Shown here: in pieces, positions 12,170 through 24,037 of the stretch | Layout of the letters: every line of letters starts with the position of its first letter | How positions within the stretch are numbered: the stretch's first letter is position 1 | Origin: Polytrichum commune | Lineage: Eukaryota; Streptophyta; Polytrichopsida; Polytrichales; Polytrichaceae | DNA: 64,000 nt | Assembly (NCBI GenBank): GCA_950295325.1 | Contig: OX485806.1 | Span: forward strand, 13,332,001 to 13,396,000 | Direction of reading: 5' to 3' | Notes under the pieces: generated by a model | The model's database searches: none | Seen by the model: only the letters and a program-made list of their open reading frames with translations | Told to the model about the DNA's origin: nothing | Program-made: the position numbers and the translations under genes

Positions 12170-14051
12170 CAACATTGGTTGAGATGCACGGTAGAAAAAC
12201 CTCATGTGTCCACAATTTGACTCATCATCCATCCCATGTACTTGAAAGGTGGATTATACAGCAATGCACGTGACTTTGGTGAGTGGGGAAGTCATTGCAA
12301 AGCCACCTTAAACTTAACTTATGTAAGCCATGATTGCAACGTGGGGGAGAAATGGCTCTCTTTGACCACCGCACCCACGCTCCTTTCACATTAAACTATG
12401 CTAGAATTGAAGTGCACATTCCTCACACCACACCCTCACAACCTACAATGATTGAAGTTCCTCGTTATTTTGAATATTCGTCACCACGATGACGAAATTC
12501 ACAAATTAGGTTTTTGGTGTGGTTTTTATACGGATGAATAAGAAAAGTTATATAAGTTACGGACCTCCCAACACTATGGGAGTGGTTATGGATTAGGCCA
12601 TATCATGATGACTCCTCGTTGGATATGCTAATGCGAGAGCTTGGCCTACATAATAATGTGATTAATCTACCTTAGTTAAGAGAGATTTTAAACATAAATG
12701 CCAACGGAACCATCGTCATCACTTGTGGAAGTACACTTACATGTATTGGGATACATTAACACATGTTGCCAATTGACTATGTTGCCACATCTTGATTCTC
12801 ACGTCGATAAATCTTGGATACCCATGTTAATGATCATGCCATGTTTTAGAATTCTATGACATTGTTCAAATTTGAAGTCCTTGTATGCATTTCAGATTGA
12901 AGTGCACCAAATAGAACATTACGTAGAGTGGGCCCCATGTTTTCTCCCTATAAATAGAAAGTCAAAATGGGACCTCTTTTGCACTCGGGATCGTGTTGAG
13001 CCAGGCCATGGTTGCTTCGGTCACTAGTTGATATTTGTGTGGTTTAAATTGATCTTTTTTAAAGTCCAATGTTTGCATTAATGGCGGTGTTGGGCGGTCA
13101 CATCTAGCTTTGGTAGTGGTATTTGTTGGCCTAAGGGTTGGTGAGTATGAGCATGGCCTAGCAACTCCCAACACCAAGTAGGTCGCAATAAAGTATATGC
13201 AACAAATTTTCAGATTATTTTTTAGTTGAAGCAAATGATTAAGTGAACCAACCTAAGTGTTGTCACATGTGGTTGCTCAAGTCCCTGATTCCGTGCATTG
13301 ACCAATTTTGTCAAGCATACAACCTACTTCTCTCATGAATGTTTCTCTTCGAATTTTGCATAATATGTTGGGCGTATGTAGAAATCAACAAGTGTGGATA
13401 TAAAGCAACCAGGGTAGATAAAAATCGGTGAGTCAATAGAATCACCAACCCAACATTAGGCACTCCTTCGCCCTTGAATATTATTGGCCTTGCTTGGATG
13501 CTTGGATGCTTGAATTAACGAGTGTGTTGGCAAATGTGATGTGTTGAAAACCTATAATTTGGAGCCATCATAGAACATTATTGATTTCCAATGAATAATG
13601 GATGGATGGACGATCTCGGTTTGAAGGTGAGGGTAAGAAACATGATCATGGTTGACCGAACCATATACCTTGGATCACATCCCAAAATTAACCTGGATAT
13701 ACACATTGTTTATGGCCAAATGCAGTGGTGTGGCTAGATATATATGTTGTTTTAATACTAAGTGGCACATGGTCATGCCAACGACATGTCAGGGCCTCCC
13801 TTGAAGGTTTGAGTGGAGGGCGGACTAGGGCCTACCTAGTACATGAAGCCCGTGCCGGCTAGCGGAAGTTGGTGGATGCTTCATTAAGGTGGCAAAGGTG
13901 GGCCAATTTCCGGTTTTAACTCAACTTGGGGTCTAGGGCGAGATTTGCATTCCATGGCATTGTGTTGTGGGCCTAGAGGATGGGTGCGGGTTTCTATGTA
14001 ATGTTATGAGACAATTGCACTTCACATGGACTTTTGGGATTTCTATAACCC

Positions 14052-14086
<35 letters not shown>

Positions 14087-17000
14087 CAAGTATAAAAATT
14101 CAAAATCAAAATCAATATTTGATTTTATAGTAACTTGTTAACATGCTCTTGAAGCTTTGAAAACAACAATATTGGTTACACAAATATGAAGAATGTGTAC
14201 GTCTACTCAAAATCCACTTCTAGAAACAATGTCATACATTTCTCGGTTGTTTCCAAGTCACCAAAATAATAGGCCAATCCAAACAACAAAATGTATCTTA
14301 TTTGATAATCATTTTCACATGTTGATCAAGTCTCTCTTCAAGTAAACTCAACCTAACCTCAACAACACCCAACATTATGAACATGTTGTTATTGTCACTC
14401 AATGAAGATTCATACTGAGAAAAGCAATACTAGTAGAGATCAAGTGGTCCAACATACGATATATCATGGTGGGCATCCACTTGTACCCCGGGGAGGGCAC
14501 TCATACATGTATTTAATAACCCATTTGCGACGGAAGGGTATTTATCATGGGGCTATTTATCTAAGAAATTGGAATTCTTTACACCCTATCAGTACATATA
14601 AATCTAAATTTTGTCATTTTAGATGACCCTATTTGTATTTATAAAGTCGCAACTGAACTAGTTTCTAGAACCCTATGTTCTTTATAATTTTTATATTTGA
14701 CCCCATGAATGACAACTCATAGGACTCTTGAAAGTTTGTAGTAAAAATTCAATAAACCATGTCTAGATTGAAGACATCAAACAATGTACCAAAACATAAA
14801 AACTTGAAGCATTATTAGGACCTCCTATTGTTCCAAAACATACATCAAACAATGTTCAAATCAAACAAACTTGAAGCAAGTAAACTTGAGAGAAGCACCA
14901 AAATAAAACGAATGAAGACAAGATTCTACTACTAGAACTCCGAAAACCGCACACAACCACAAAATGCACGTCAAGAACTTCAACACCAAATCATGCCTCA
15001 CAAGTAGCGTTGCATTGGCGCAAGCAACCCTAGGCAAAAATCAAAGATACAACGCACAAAGCAAAGAACACCAAAACCCTCGTCATCCAAATTTTTCATT
15101 CGGGACTTTGGATTGAAAATGGATAGTTTTTCATCCATTGACCACCATAAAATGCATTATATACCTCTGCCTCAATATTTTTTTCTCTACCTACTATTTC
15201 CAACCCTATTTTAGATTGAAAGAATTAGATAAATTGATGCATTATATGGTACCCTTATTTTTTTATACACACAACTTTGTAATTGAAGAGGTGCTTCATT
15301 ATATCGAAGAATTGTATAAATTTTATCACAAATGAATAAAAAATACCCTACATTCTTTCTCACATGGTTTAATAAATTTTCGCGAGTGCCCTCCCCGGGA
15401 CTTGTACTCAAATTTGTCATGCAATTGAATTTGGCTAGTGCATAACTTTGTGAGCCCCAACTCTCAAGCTAGAGATAAAACTTGAGGAGAAGTTTAATGA
15501 CAATATGTTTAAGTAAGGTTTAAACTTGAAATAGGAATGTGGCTCAAAGTTGATAAAATAAGTTAAATCCAATATTAAAGCTCGTTGTTGTGATCAAAGT
15601 TGGCATCGTCTCTCTTTCTCTCTCTCATGCACACACATGCACGTTGTCTCATATTACATTTAAAAAAATAATGATGTTGATAATTACTTCAAAGACCCCA
15701 AATTAGTTTAGTTGGACATATTTAGAATTATTTAACCACAAACATGTAGACCACATGTATTTTAACTTGAATGAGACGGTGAAGGGCATTTTTCCCATTA
15801 GTCTTCATAATGACGCTCGTATGGAAACAAGGGGGATTTTTTTTTAACTTTTAAAAATTAAATAAAACTTGCATAACTCTAGAAAGGGCTCCAACAAAAA
15901 GAGGTTTCTTTGAAGGCAAATTTTGCACTTGACAAGCCCTAAAAGCTTGGCGCAAAGTACAACACAGTGTGGGTGTTATGCATGTTATATTGATTTAACT
16001 AGTCTAAGGGCTTGCAACACCTCCCTCTAAGGTCGGCATGCTTAAATTGGGTATATGCCTTAATTGGAAACCAAAAGGGCATGTTCAGATTTTGTGACAC
16101 TCAATATCATATATTAAGTGTCATTTCTAAAATAATATTTGTATCATGAGAAGTTGTGGGTTAGGTGAGACTCTAAGAACAAACACCAAAAGACGATGTC
16201 TAAAGCATTTCCGAATTATGTCTTTCACACACATGTCTTTTTGGAAGGTAATCCATGAATCCTTATAGTTTTTACCTTATTGATCAACAAGGATTACATC
16301 TATTGAGGATGCTTTGGTGACTGTTATTACGCAAAGTGATCCTATCATATGCCAATTATCTCATTGGAGGAGCAAGTCAAAGTGGATTTGGAAGCCATGC
16401 AACTCAATACATTTGCATTATATCTTAATGTTTGAAGAAATTGCTAAGTGAAAAGTTATCATGACTTGTTATGGTCACATATGGGCTTCCATTTGTATTA
16501 CCAACTTGGTATGCCCCACATTTTTTTCTGCAAGGGATAAAAAGTGTATAATGTGCTTCTTGAATAACCTATTATGATATTGCCTAACACATCATGCCAA
16601 TTATGAAAAGTCAAGACCACAAGTTACATGCCGACCTTCCATATAGTTCATCGAAGTTGTAAAATTAAAACTTCCATGGGCTTGATTATGTTGGAGCATC
16701 CACTCTTTATTTACATCACGATGTGCTCCTTACATGGTGGACTTGTTTGTGTGTGCAAATAAGCAATAATATGCCTCCACTTGATTTTTGTTTTTTAGGG
16801 GATATTTCTTTGTGTCCACTTTAACCTTAATTTCAAGTGTCAACACACAGTAGGTGGCACTATTACAATTTTTGGCCAAAATTCACTAAACACCTACCTC
16901 AAAATTCATTGAAAAACCGGAACATTTGGGCTGGTTTTCTCAATATAAATATAAAAATAGGAATGGATATATTTCCCCATTATTAGCTGTCATTATTAAT

Positions 17001-17371
17001 ACATTTAAGGTTGAACGTAACATTACATCTGAGTATTTTTTTTTCACATGATAGGATTATTCCCATTATAGTGATTGCCAATATGGCTCCTACAACAAAA
17101 TTGAATATACTGGAACCGTGGTCCTAGTATATGACATTATAAGAAGAAAGAGAATCTTCACTTTGATAATGAATAAAATGGACAATGAAGATTTTGGATA
17201 TATTTCTATACAATATAAGGAATCCATCTTTACCGGGTCTTTATCACATTAATAAGCTTAAAATGCCGATGGTGGATGTTGCAACAATAAAGATCATGGT
17301 TCTTTTGTATATTTAGAATGAACACAATGGTTATTTGTGTTGTCCGGACCACGTTTATTTCGGACCCCCAT
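12170..17371. other. No gene seen; AT-rich intergenic DNA
   Basis: Nothing with a recognisable protein motif or splice structure. It contains a (CA)n microsatellite at about 14053-14085 and a 'tctctctttctctctctc' tract near 15610. The ORFs here have biased, low-complexity composition. Confidence 0.5.
14053..14085. repeat. (CA)n microsatellite
   Basis: About sixteen uninterrupted CA units. Likely length-polymorphic. Confidence 0.95.
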
Positions 17372-18152
17372 GGAGGACGATATCCTACCACCGACGAGCC
17401 TTTCGGGGGAGGTAGATTTGGGTAGGGGCAGCTACCCCACAAAGAAACCGGGATCTTCTTGACCTGCCCGAAAACTTATGCCCGCCCCACCCGACTTCCA
17501 AAAACACCATTACCCTTGCATTCTTGAAGGCCACTTCTCCACAAATCCCACATTGAGTGCATTTCATCTCCAAAGTCCAAAATCCAATATATATATGTTC
17601 ACTTCCATTGAGTAAATAAGCAATTGACTGAGATTTCATTTTTGAAGTGAAACCCACAATCAAGCATGTAATTAACTTGGAAGTTAAAAAATTACAAAAC
17701 CCTCATTAGCATTCAAGTTATAATTTTGTGATTTTACCATTGAAAGGGTCTTTGTCATTCTAAAGTGGAACTAAAATTAGGTTTATTTTTTAGTAAATTT
17801 TATAATATTTTAGTTGATACCTTCTACTTCCATAAAGTATTCATACACAATCAAACCAATTAAGTGTGATTATGTGTAATTAAGTCTTAAAAATCCTAAT
17901 TAATCCTAATTAAGCCCAATTAAATCAGAAAGTATGCTTATCAAATTAAATAAGTCCAATTGATTATAAAATGCACTTAATCATTATTTAATCCAGATAT
18001 GAGGAATGACGTGCTTATTTACACTTGTTTAGGCTTCATTATGCTTAATTGGACTGAATGTACTTACTTGCACTTAATCGGGCTCAATTAGTTCAAATGT
18101 GTATGAATACTTGTAGAAACCTAGGCCTTCCGGCCGGGGATTCGTGGCACTC
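17372..18152 (+). repeat. Dispersed repeat X, copy A
   Basis: A 0.78-kb noncoding unit from GGAGGACGATATCCTACC to GGGGATTCGTGGCACTC. It holds 'cctttcgggggaggtag', a patch 'gggcagctaccccac', the phrase 'attgagtgcatttcat', a TA run near 17588, and an AT-rich tail with repeated 'ccta/caattaag' words. Copies lie at 18430-18810 (+), 22133-22683 (-), 26765-27250 (-) and 58295-58800 (+). Copies A and C are almost identical over the first 400 bases and face each other. The unit has no inverted ends and no ORF; its class is unresolved. Confidence 0.75.
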
Positions 18153-18429
18153 ATGTGTTTTCATTAGTGAGAGTTCATTCATCTTTGCGGATGAGATGAA
18201 CCACTTTAGACACTACCTTACGTCGTCGGTTCCTTGTCTCAAGGGTTTCAATAATACCAAGTTTTAGTAGTTTTGAATAATCATAATCTAATCTAATACT
18301 TAAAGAAATAATACAAAGAAGGTTAGACATTTAAAAAATATTAAAAAAAGTGCCTCATATAGAAGCAAGTGGGTGCATCATGTGTTGCCAACCTAGTCCG
18401 GTTATTTTTAAGAAATTCATATTGGTGGA

Positions 18430-18810
18430 CGTTAAATATCTCCTCACGAACTTTCGGGGGTGTCACATCCAGGCTGGGACAACCCTCTAAAGATTTTTTT
18501 GAACCTGACTAAAAATTGTTGCCCATTCCGACCTACTTCGAAAAAAACACATGTGCTTGCATTCTTGAAGGCTGCTTTACTACAAATCCCATATTGAGTG
18601 CGCTTCACCTTCAAGGTCTAAAATCCAATATATATATTTTCACTTTCAATTAGTAAACAAGCAATTGATTGGGATTTCATTCCGGAAGTGAAACCATCAT
18701 TGAAGCATGTAATTAACTTGGAGGTCAAAAATATTACAAAATCCTCATTAACATTGACTTTATAATTTTATGACTTACCATTTAAAATTATCTTTGTCAT
18801 TCTAATGATA
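18430..18810 (+). repeat. Dispersed repeat X, copy B (diverged)
   Basis: Begins 'cacgaactttcgggggtg' and follows copy A in order: gggacaaccct, gcttgcattcttgaaggc, cccatattgagtgcgcttca, aagtgaaaccatcattgaag, ttggaggtcaaaaatatt, ttgtcattctaa. Clearly more diverged than A and C. Confidence 0.7.
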
Positions 18811-19794
18811 GATTAGTGCAAGTGTTCATAAGATGACCAAATTAAACAATGAAGATATAATATAAAACATCTAACAACAATATTATATAAAAATAAAATT
18901 TATTTTTTAGGTAATATAATATGAGGTATAAATAAATGGTATGTTATTTGAAATTAGACTTGTGGGACAACATTATGCATAAGTTTATTACTATATATGA
19001 GCCCAAAATGAGTGCTCATATTTGTTTTATGTTTAGAATTTAATTAGAATTGGAATTGGAATAATACTGAAACAATCAAAAGTATAAAAAGAGTGAGGCT
19101 TGGCGTGAAGTTATGTTTAGGCCTTAGGCTTATTTTTTGTAGTTGATTAGAAGCTTAGCGGCGTTAGGAAAGTGCTTTGGTTAGGTGAGTGTGGGGTGTG
19201 GTTAGCAAGAAGAGATCCTTGAGTTTAAATGTTTGAATTGGGATCCATATTGTTGGTTTAGGAGTTGAAGGCTTAGCGGATAGGATAAGAGCCTACGAAG
19301 AAGGAGAGGATCAAAAGGCTTATCTTGAGCTTCGGGTGTGCTCACCTCTTCCCTTCCCTCTCCCTATATATATATATATATTTTTGTGCTCTCTTGGCAT
19401 TCCATGAGGTGTGAGTGTGGGTGTGTATGGAGCAAGAGAGGGGCACGTGGGGGTGCAAGGTTCTAGGTGGAGAACCAAGGCCAACTAGTCTTTAAATTAG
19501 TTTTACATTGTTTAGATGTAGCATTTGACTTAAGGCATTTAGAAATAGTGTTTAGTTCATAGTGTTCAATTCATAGCATTTAGTTTATAGAGCTTAGTTT
19601 AAATTATTAAAATTGTTGCATTCATTATAGTGTTGGATTGGTAGAATTTAATTTTATTGGTTAGTATTTGGCCGAAGGCCGGAATAGTGCTAAAGAAGGT
19701 GCTCGAATCGGTTGAAGAAGGAGCTGGAATCGGTTGAAGGAGGAGTTGGGACGGTTGAAGAAGGTGTTGGAGTCGGGACTGCCGGAACCCAGCT

Positions 19795-20045
19795 GGGCCA
19801 CTTAGTAAAGGCTAGGGTTGACCAGCTGGCTACTTAGTTAACTGGGATTACTTAGTAAAGGCGGGGTAACCAGTTGGGTTACTTGGTTAACTGGGGTTAC
19901 TTAATAAAGGCGGGGTAACCAGCTGGGTTATTTGACTAACTGGGATTACTTAGTAAAGGCTGGGGTTGACCAGCTGGCTACTTAGTTAAATGGGGTTACT
20001 TAGTAAAGGTTGGGTAACTAGCTGGGTTACTCGGCTAGCTAGTTA
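19795..20045 (+). repeat. Internal tandem array of the solo LTR, unit about 51 bp
   Basis: Five units of the type 'actggg.ttacttagtaaaggc.ggg.taaccagctggcta' with anchor word 'cttagtaaagg' near 19802, 19850, 19903, 19957 and 20008. It occupies the same position within the LTR as the unrelated-looking array at 580-830 of copy 1. Confidence 0.8.
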
Positions 20046-20190
20046 GGACTAGTGGGTTAGGCTAGCCGGGTTAGGGGGTGCATTAAGGAGGAACTTGGGA
20101 ATAAGTTGTGAGGGCCTTGTGAAAGAGGAGGCGAGGATAAGTGATGTAAGTGTTTTTTTTTAACACTTGCATTAGAGACTTACGTGCCTC

Positions 20191-20370
20191 ATGGAGCCGA
20201 TGAGCCATGGCCTCAACGAGGTAACGAGCACTAGTGAGAAAACATCGGCCAAGGCCAAGGTTTCAAAAGGGAGATCCGTAAGGGCATATGTAGCCAAGGC
20301 TGCGGGGCGGACCCTTGAGAAGGCCAATGCTCTACCTATTCAAGAGGGTTGCATTAATAAAACATCATGA
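20191..20370 (+). CDS. 59-residue ORF inside the LTR, conserved with copy 1
   Basis: An uninterrupted frame from ATG 20191 to TGA 20368-20370 encodes a Ser/Thr/Lys-rich N-terminus and then RSVRAYVAKAAGRTLEKAN. The other LTR (1105-1307) has RGISLRACVAKAAGWTLE at the same place, with the initiator ATG also aligned, although the two LTRs differ widely elsewhere. Conservation of VAKAAG and TLE across diverged copies suggests past selection on a peptide. It lies downstream of the LTR TATA-like tract, where the retrotransposon transcript would begin. No membrane segment, signal peptide or known domain. It could be an upstream ORF, the leader of gag, or coincidence in a conserved RNA element. Function unknown. 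Confidence 0.4.
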   Translation: MEPMSHGLNEVTSTSEKTSAKAKVSKGRSVRAYVAKAAGRTLEKANALPIQEGCINKTS

Positions 20371-21108
20371 ATTGAAGTGAGTTGGGAGCTTATTGAGGTG
20401 GAACTTACATTCCATGTTACTACGAGTTGTGGTATGACACATGTGATTCTCAAAACCATCACCCGGACTAGGACGCTTAAGGGTGGTGGGTTTGGCCTCA
20501 CACTATAGCTTATATGAATTATTGTAATATTTTATCCTCATCACATATTGTATTATCTTTAAAATTACACGGTGTATATTAATTATTTTAAAATGAATTT
20601 TATATAATGATAATAATATTGAATTTATTTTTTGAGTTCACCAATTTATCATAAGGTGATATATATATATATATAATTTTGACATATTACAAATGCTTGA
20701 GCAATCACACCTGTGCAAAATAAATGAATTATGAAAAGAAAAGATGTTTATGACAACACGTCATAATTATATGTTGCACACGTTGATATGTTGCGATATT
20801 TATCAAAATAATCAAAGCCACATCATGGCCTTTGAAACAACTCATGAAAGGTTAGAAAATAGGCTTAGAGAATCCAAGGCCACATCATTGCTCCTTGCCA
20901 ACTAATTGATATTTACAAAATAACTAGTAGTTCACAATAGCTATGAGGGAGAAAATAGGTCTTACATGCCAACTTAGAGGCGTTTCATTAAAGTAAGTTT
21001 TATCCGAGCTTCTTGATGGACTCGTCCGATTTTTGTTACCGGATGACTTTACTTGAGTGCCACGAATCCCCGGCCAGCACCTTCCTTTGCATCCCCCAGT
21101 GTGGAATA

Positions 21109-22051
21109 CCGTACGTTAAGGGCAGCTTCGGCACAAAATAATTCTAAAAATAGACACCGAAAAATTTGGAATATTATTGGCATTTTTTGCCAAATATAAA
21201 ATTAATTATTTTTCAAAATTGCCGAAAAATAAGAATTTTTTACTTCTCACTAGAGTTTTACTTATAATGGAAGCATATGTGAATTTTGAAAGAGAGAAGG
21301 TGCTCCTTTTGTAATCAAGCTCACTTACATTAGTCCACAAAGAATATGGGTTAAGAAGTAGCAAGACTCTAGGTGAGGCTTTTCAAATGTGTTGTACACA
21401 AATTTTTGGAGTCCAATTGAGCATAGAAGATGAAGTTTTATAGAATTTTGTCCAACTAACAAAAGTTGAGAAATCAATCCTTCTTCCACCTCCAATAAGT
21501 TTTGTGTCAAAATAAGTCTTTATGCAAAAGATATGGACAAAACATTGCGGCCGTGTAAAGATCAAAAAATTAAAATGCGTTCATAACAGTTTTTCGGAGC
21601 TCATTTGTGCATAGAAGATCAACTTTTTTGGAATTTTGTTGGTCTAAGAAAAGTTTACAAATCAAGTAATCTTTCACCTCCAACAAATTTTATGTCATTT
21701 GAAGACTCTATGCAAATGTTATGCGAGTTATAAAAATGAAGTCTAACTCAATGCTTCACCTCAAAGTTTACATATCCCATATGCATTGTTGAACACAACT
21801 CCACTCTACTTGCATAAAGCACAGAGCATTCTCTACTCTTCACTCACATCTTACTTGTCATTCAATGCAAGAGACATGTACAAGATATAAGCTTAAATAG
21901 AAAATTAAAAACGAATTTAAGCTGAATTTTTAAAAATTAAAAGAGAAAATTCCCGAAAATATGAATATACTATTTCTAGGTGCCGAACACTATTTTTTTA
22001 CTTTTAATAATTATTCAGCAAGAGAGCGCCGAAGCTGCCCTTAACGTACGG
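21109..22051. mobile_element. 943-bp element with perfect 24-bp terminal inverted repeats, TA duplication
   Basis: The left end CCGTACGTTAAGGGCAGC continues into TTCGGC, and the right end is its exact reverse complement (22028-22051). TA flanks both sides (21107-21108, 22052-22053), as expected for a Tc1/mariner-like nonautonomous element. A piggyBac-like reading (TTAA next to GGGCAGC) is less likely, because the inverted match continues outward past the TTAA. Interior: AT-rich with several 'caccgaa/gccgaa' words and a direct repeat of about 190 bases (starting near 21400 and 21590, anchor 'gcatagaagat'). No transposase ORF. Perfect ends suggest recent movement. Confidence 0.85.
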
Positions 22052-22132
22052 TAGTTAACATCAATGTAGTTCATGTAACGGCTACTTCACACACAAGCCA
22101 AGAGTCGTGACCATGAAGTTTTGAGTGCCACG

Positions 22133-22683
22133 AATCCCCGGCCAGGCCTTCCGCAAAATTACCTTCTAATACGGTTATTTAGACTTAATTGCACATAATC
22201 ACACCTAATTAGCTTGAGTGTGTATGAATACTTTGTGAAAGTAGAAGGTATCAACTAAAATATTATAAAATTAACACACTAAAATTTGATTAAACCTAAT
22301 TTCAGTTCCACTTTAGAATGACAAAGACCATTTCAATGGTAAGTCACAAAATTAGAACCTCAGTGTTAATGAGGGTTTTGTAATATTTTTTACTTCCAAG
22401 TTAATTACATGCTTGATTGTCGGTTTCACTTCAAAAATGAAATCTTAGTCAATTGCTTATTTACTCAATGGAAGTAAACATATATATATATTGGATTTTG
22501 GACTTTGGAGATGAAATGCACTCAATGTGGGATTTGTGGAGAAGTGGCCTTCAAGAATCCAAGGGTAATGGTGTTTTTGGAAGTCGGGCAGGTCTAGAAG
22601 ATCCCGGTTTCTTTGTGGGGTAGCTGCCTCTACGTGAATCTACCTCCCCCGAAAGGCTCGTAGGGGGTAGGATATCGTCCTCC
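22133..22683 (-). repeat. Dispersed repeat X, copy C (inverted)
   Basis: Reverse complement of copy A, running from GAGTGCCACGAATCCCC to GGATATCGTCCTCC. It is about 230 bases shorter because part of the 'cctaattaag' tail is missing. Near identity with copy A (17372-18152) over the promoter-distal 400 bases implies recent duplication. With copy A it brackets 18.15-22.13 kb as a large inverted repeat. Confidence 0.75.
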
Positions 22684-24034
22684 CCGTAAAGTTTATGTTA
22701 TATTTTTGGCTACTTATTAGTAATTCTATGTCATAAATTCTATGCATATTTTTGAATGTACAATATAAAGAGACTTATATTCTCACTTGTTTAATTTAGA
22801 AAGCTTCTTATAGTTGTCTATATATGTCCCCTCCTCCAATTGTTATTTTTTTGCTACTCGTAAAAGTTTACACACTAGATTTCATGTTTATTATTGAATG
22901 TCCATGAGGAATGTTCTATCTTTGTTTTATTTAGAGATCTTGTAGATTTAGTCTAGATCTCGATGTAAGCCACCTTCCTAGGTAATTACCAATATGAGAG
23001 GAAAAAACTGGTATTACCGCATACAAATATTTTCATTGATCCGACAAAGAAGCCCCTGAAATAGTACACAAGCCATCGTTTACTATCTTAGACAATTAGA
23101 CTATGTGTCATATTTGGTTTTAAATGATTGTATTCATTTCCTAAAATTTACCACACTTTTTTTACTACATACCAAAAATTATCATGTCAAAAAATGAATT
23201 TGGTAATTATTAAAAATGATATTACCATTTGCATACAAGAATATATTTGTGTCAAGAGCCATAAGAGTTTATTTGTGTGAAACTTGGGGTGGACTTGGGA
23301 AATCTGACAAGGCCAACAATAGGAGGGGGTTTTGTGTCAAAGGGGGCATGACCTCTGGAACACGACCCGAACAACATTCTTTGGACCAAGTTTTAAACAC
23401 TAGTTAAAATGGCTCTTTTTTCATGTTCAAAAGAGCCAAATCTGTGCTAGTGTTGGTAACCAGTTGTGTTCTTCACACAATGATGGTTTCATGTAGTGAG
23501 CCTCAAGGAATCTCACATTGGTCCCACATTCTCCACAACGATGAGGTTTAAGACAAATCATTCATAGATTGTGCAAGAAGCAATTTATCTCACGCAAAAG
23601 GTGGGCACGCCATAGGCAAGTACATATGTAGCACACATGAAGGGTAATTAGCACCATGGTAAGCAGTGTTCAAGATTGAAGCCCTCATATGAGTTTCATT
23701 TTGAAGGGCTCTCAAATTTCAGCTCTTCAATTGAAGGGTTGGTTCAAATCCAAAACATGAATCCAAGAATATAAAAATGAAATACAAAACTCATATTAAA
23801 CTTGTGCATGAAATATATGATACATGTTTCTAGTACAATGTGAAGAATTAAGAATCAACCATCTAACTCCACTTTTTTGTAATGACAATGCCCTACGCTT
23901 GTTGGTTCTTGAGACATGCATATCATGTCGAGGACTTCAAGTGACATCTGCATTTTCAATTTGGGGTTGCATTTGGAAGGGTTGTTTTGAGAGAGGTATA
24001 TTTTGAAGGGTCGCGTTTGAAGGGCAATGAAGAC
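22684..24034. other. No gene seen
   Basis: AT-rich intergenic DNA. The ORFs at 23216-23407 and 23824-24006 show no recognisable motif. Confidence 0.5.
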
Positions 24035-24037
24035 TTA

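Larger units (their letters stand above)
18996..20502 (+). mobile_element. Solo LTR, 1507 bp, CTATA target duplication
   Basis: Starts TATGAGCCCAAAATGAG, where the first TG has mutated to TA, and ends TTTGGCCTCACA. It is flanked by CTATA at 18991-18995 and at 20503-20507. It aligns with the LTR copies at 1-1510 and 2956-4633. Order inside: promoter-like block with a (TA)n TATA stretch at about 19364-19382, a cap-side GC-rich region, a tandem array (19795-20045), a T-run, an ATG-initiated 59-codon ORF (20191-20370) and the terminal 'cccggactaggacgcttaagg' box. No internal domain is present on either side. Confidence 0.9.

Noticed and set aside
21117-22043. piggyBac-type element with TTAA next to GGGCAGC
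   Set aside because: The inverted match continues for nine more bases outside the TTAA on both sides, so TTAA is part of the terminal repeat, not a target duplication.
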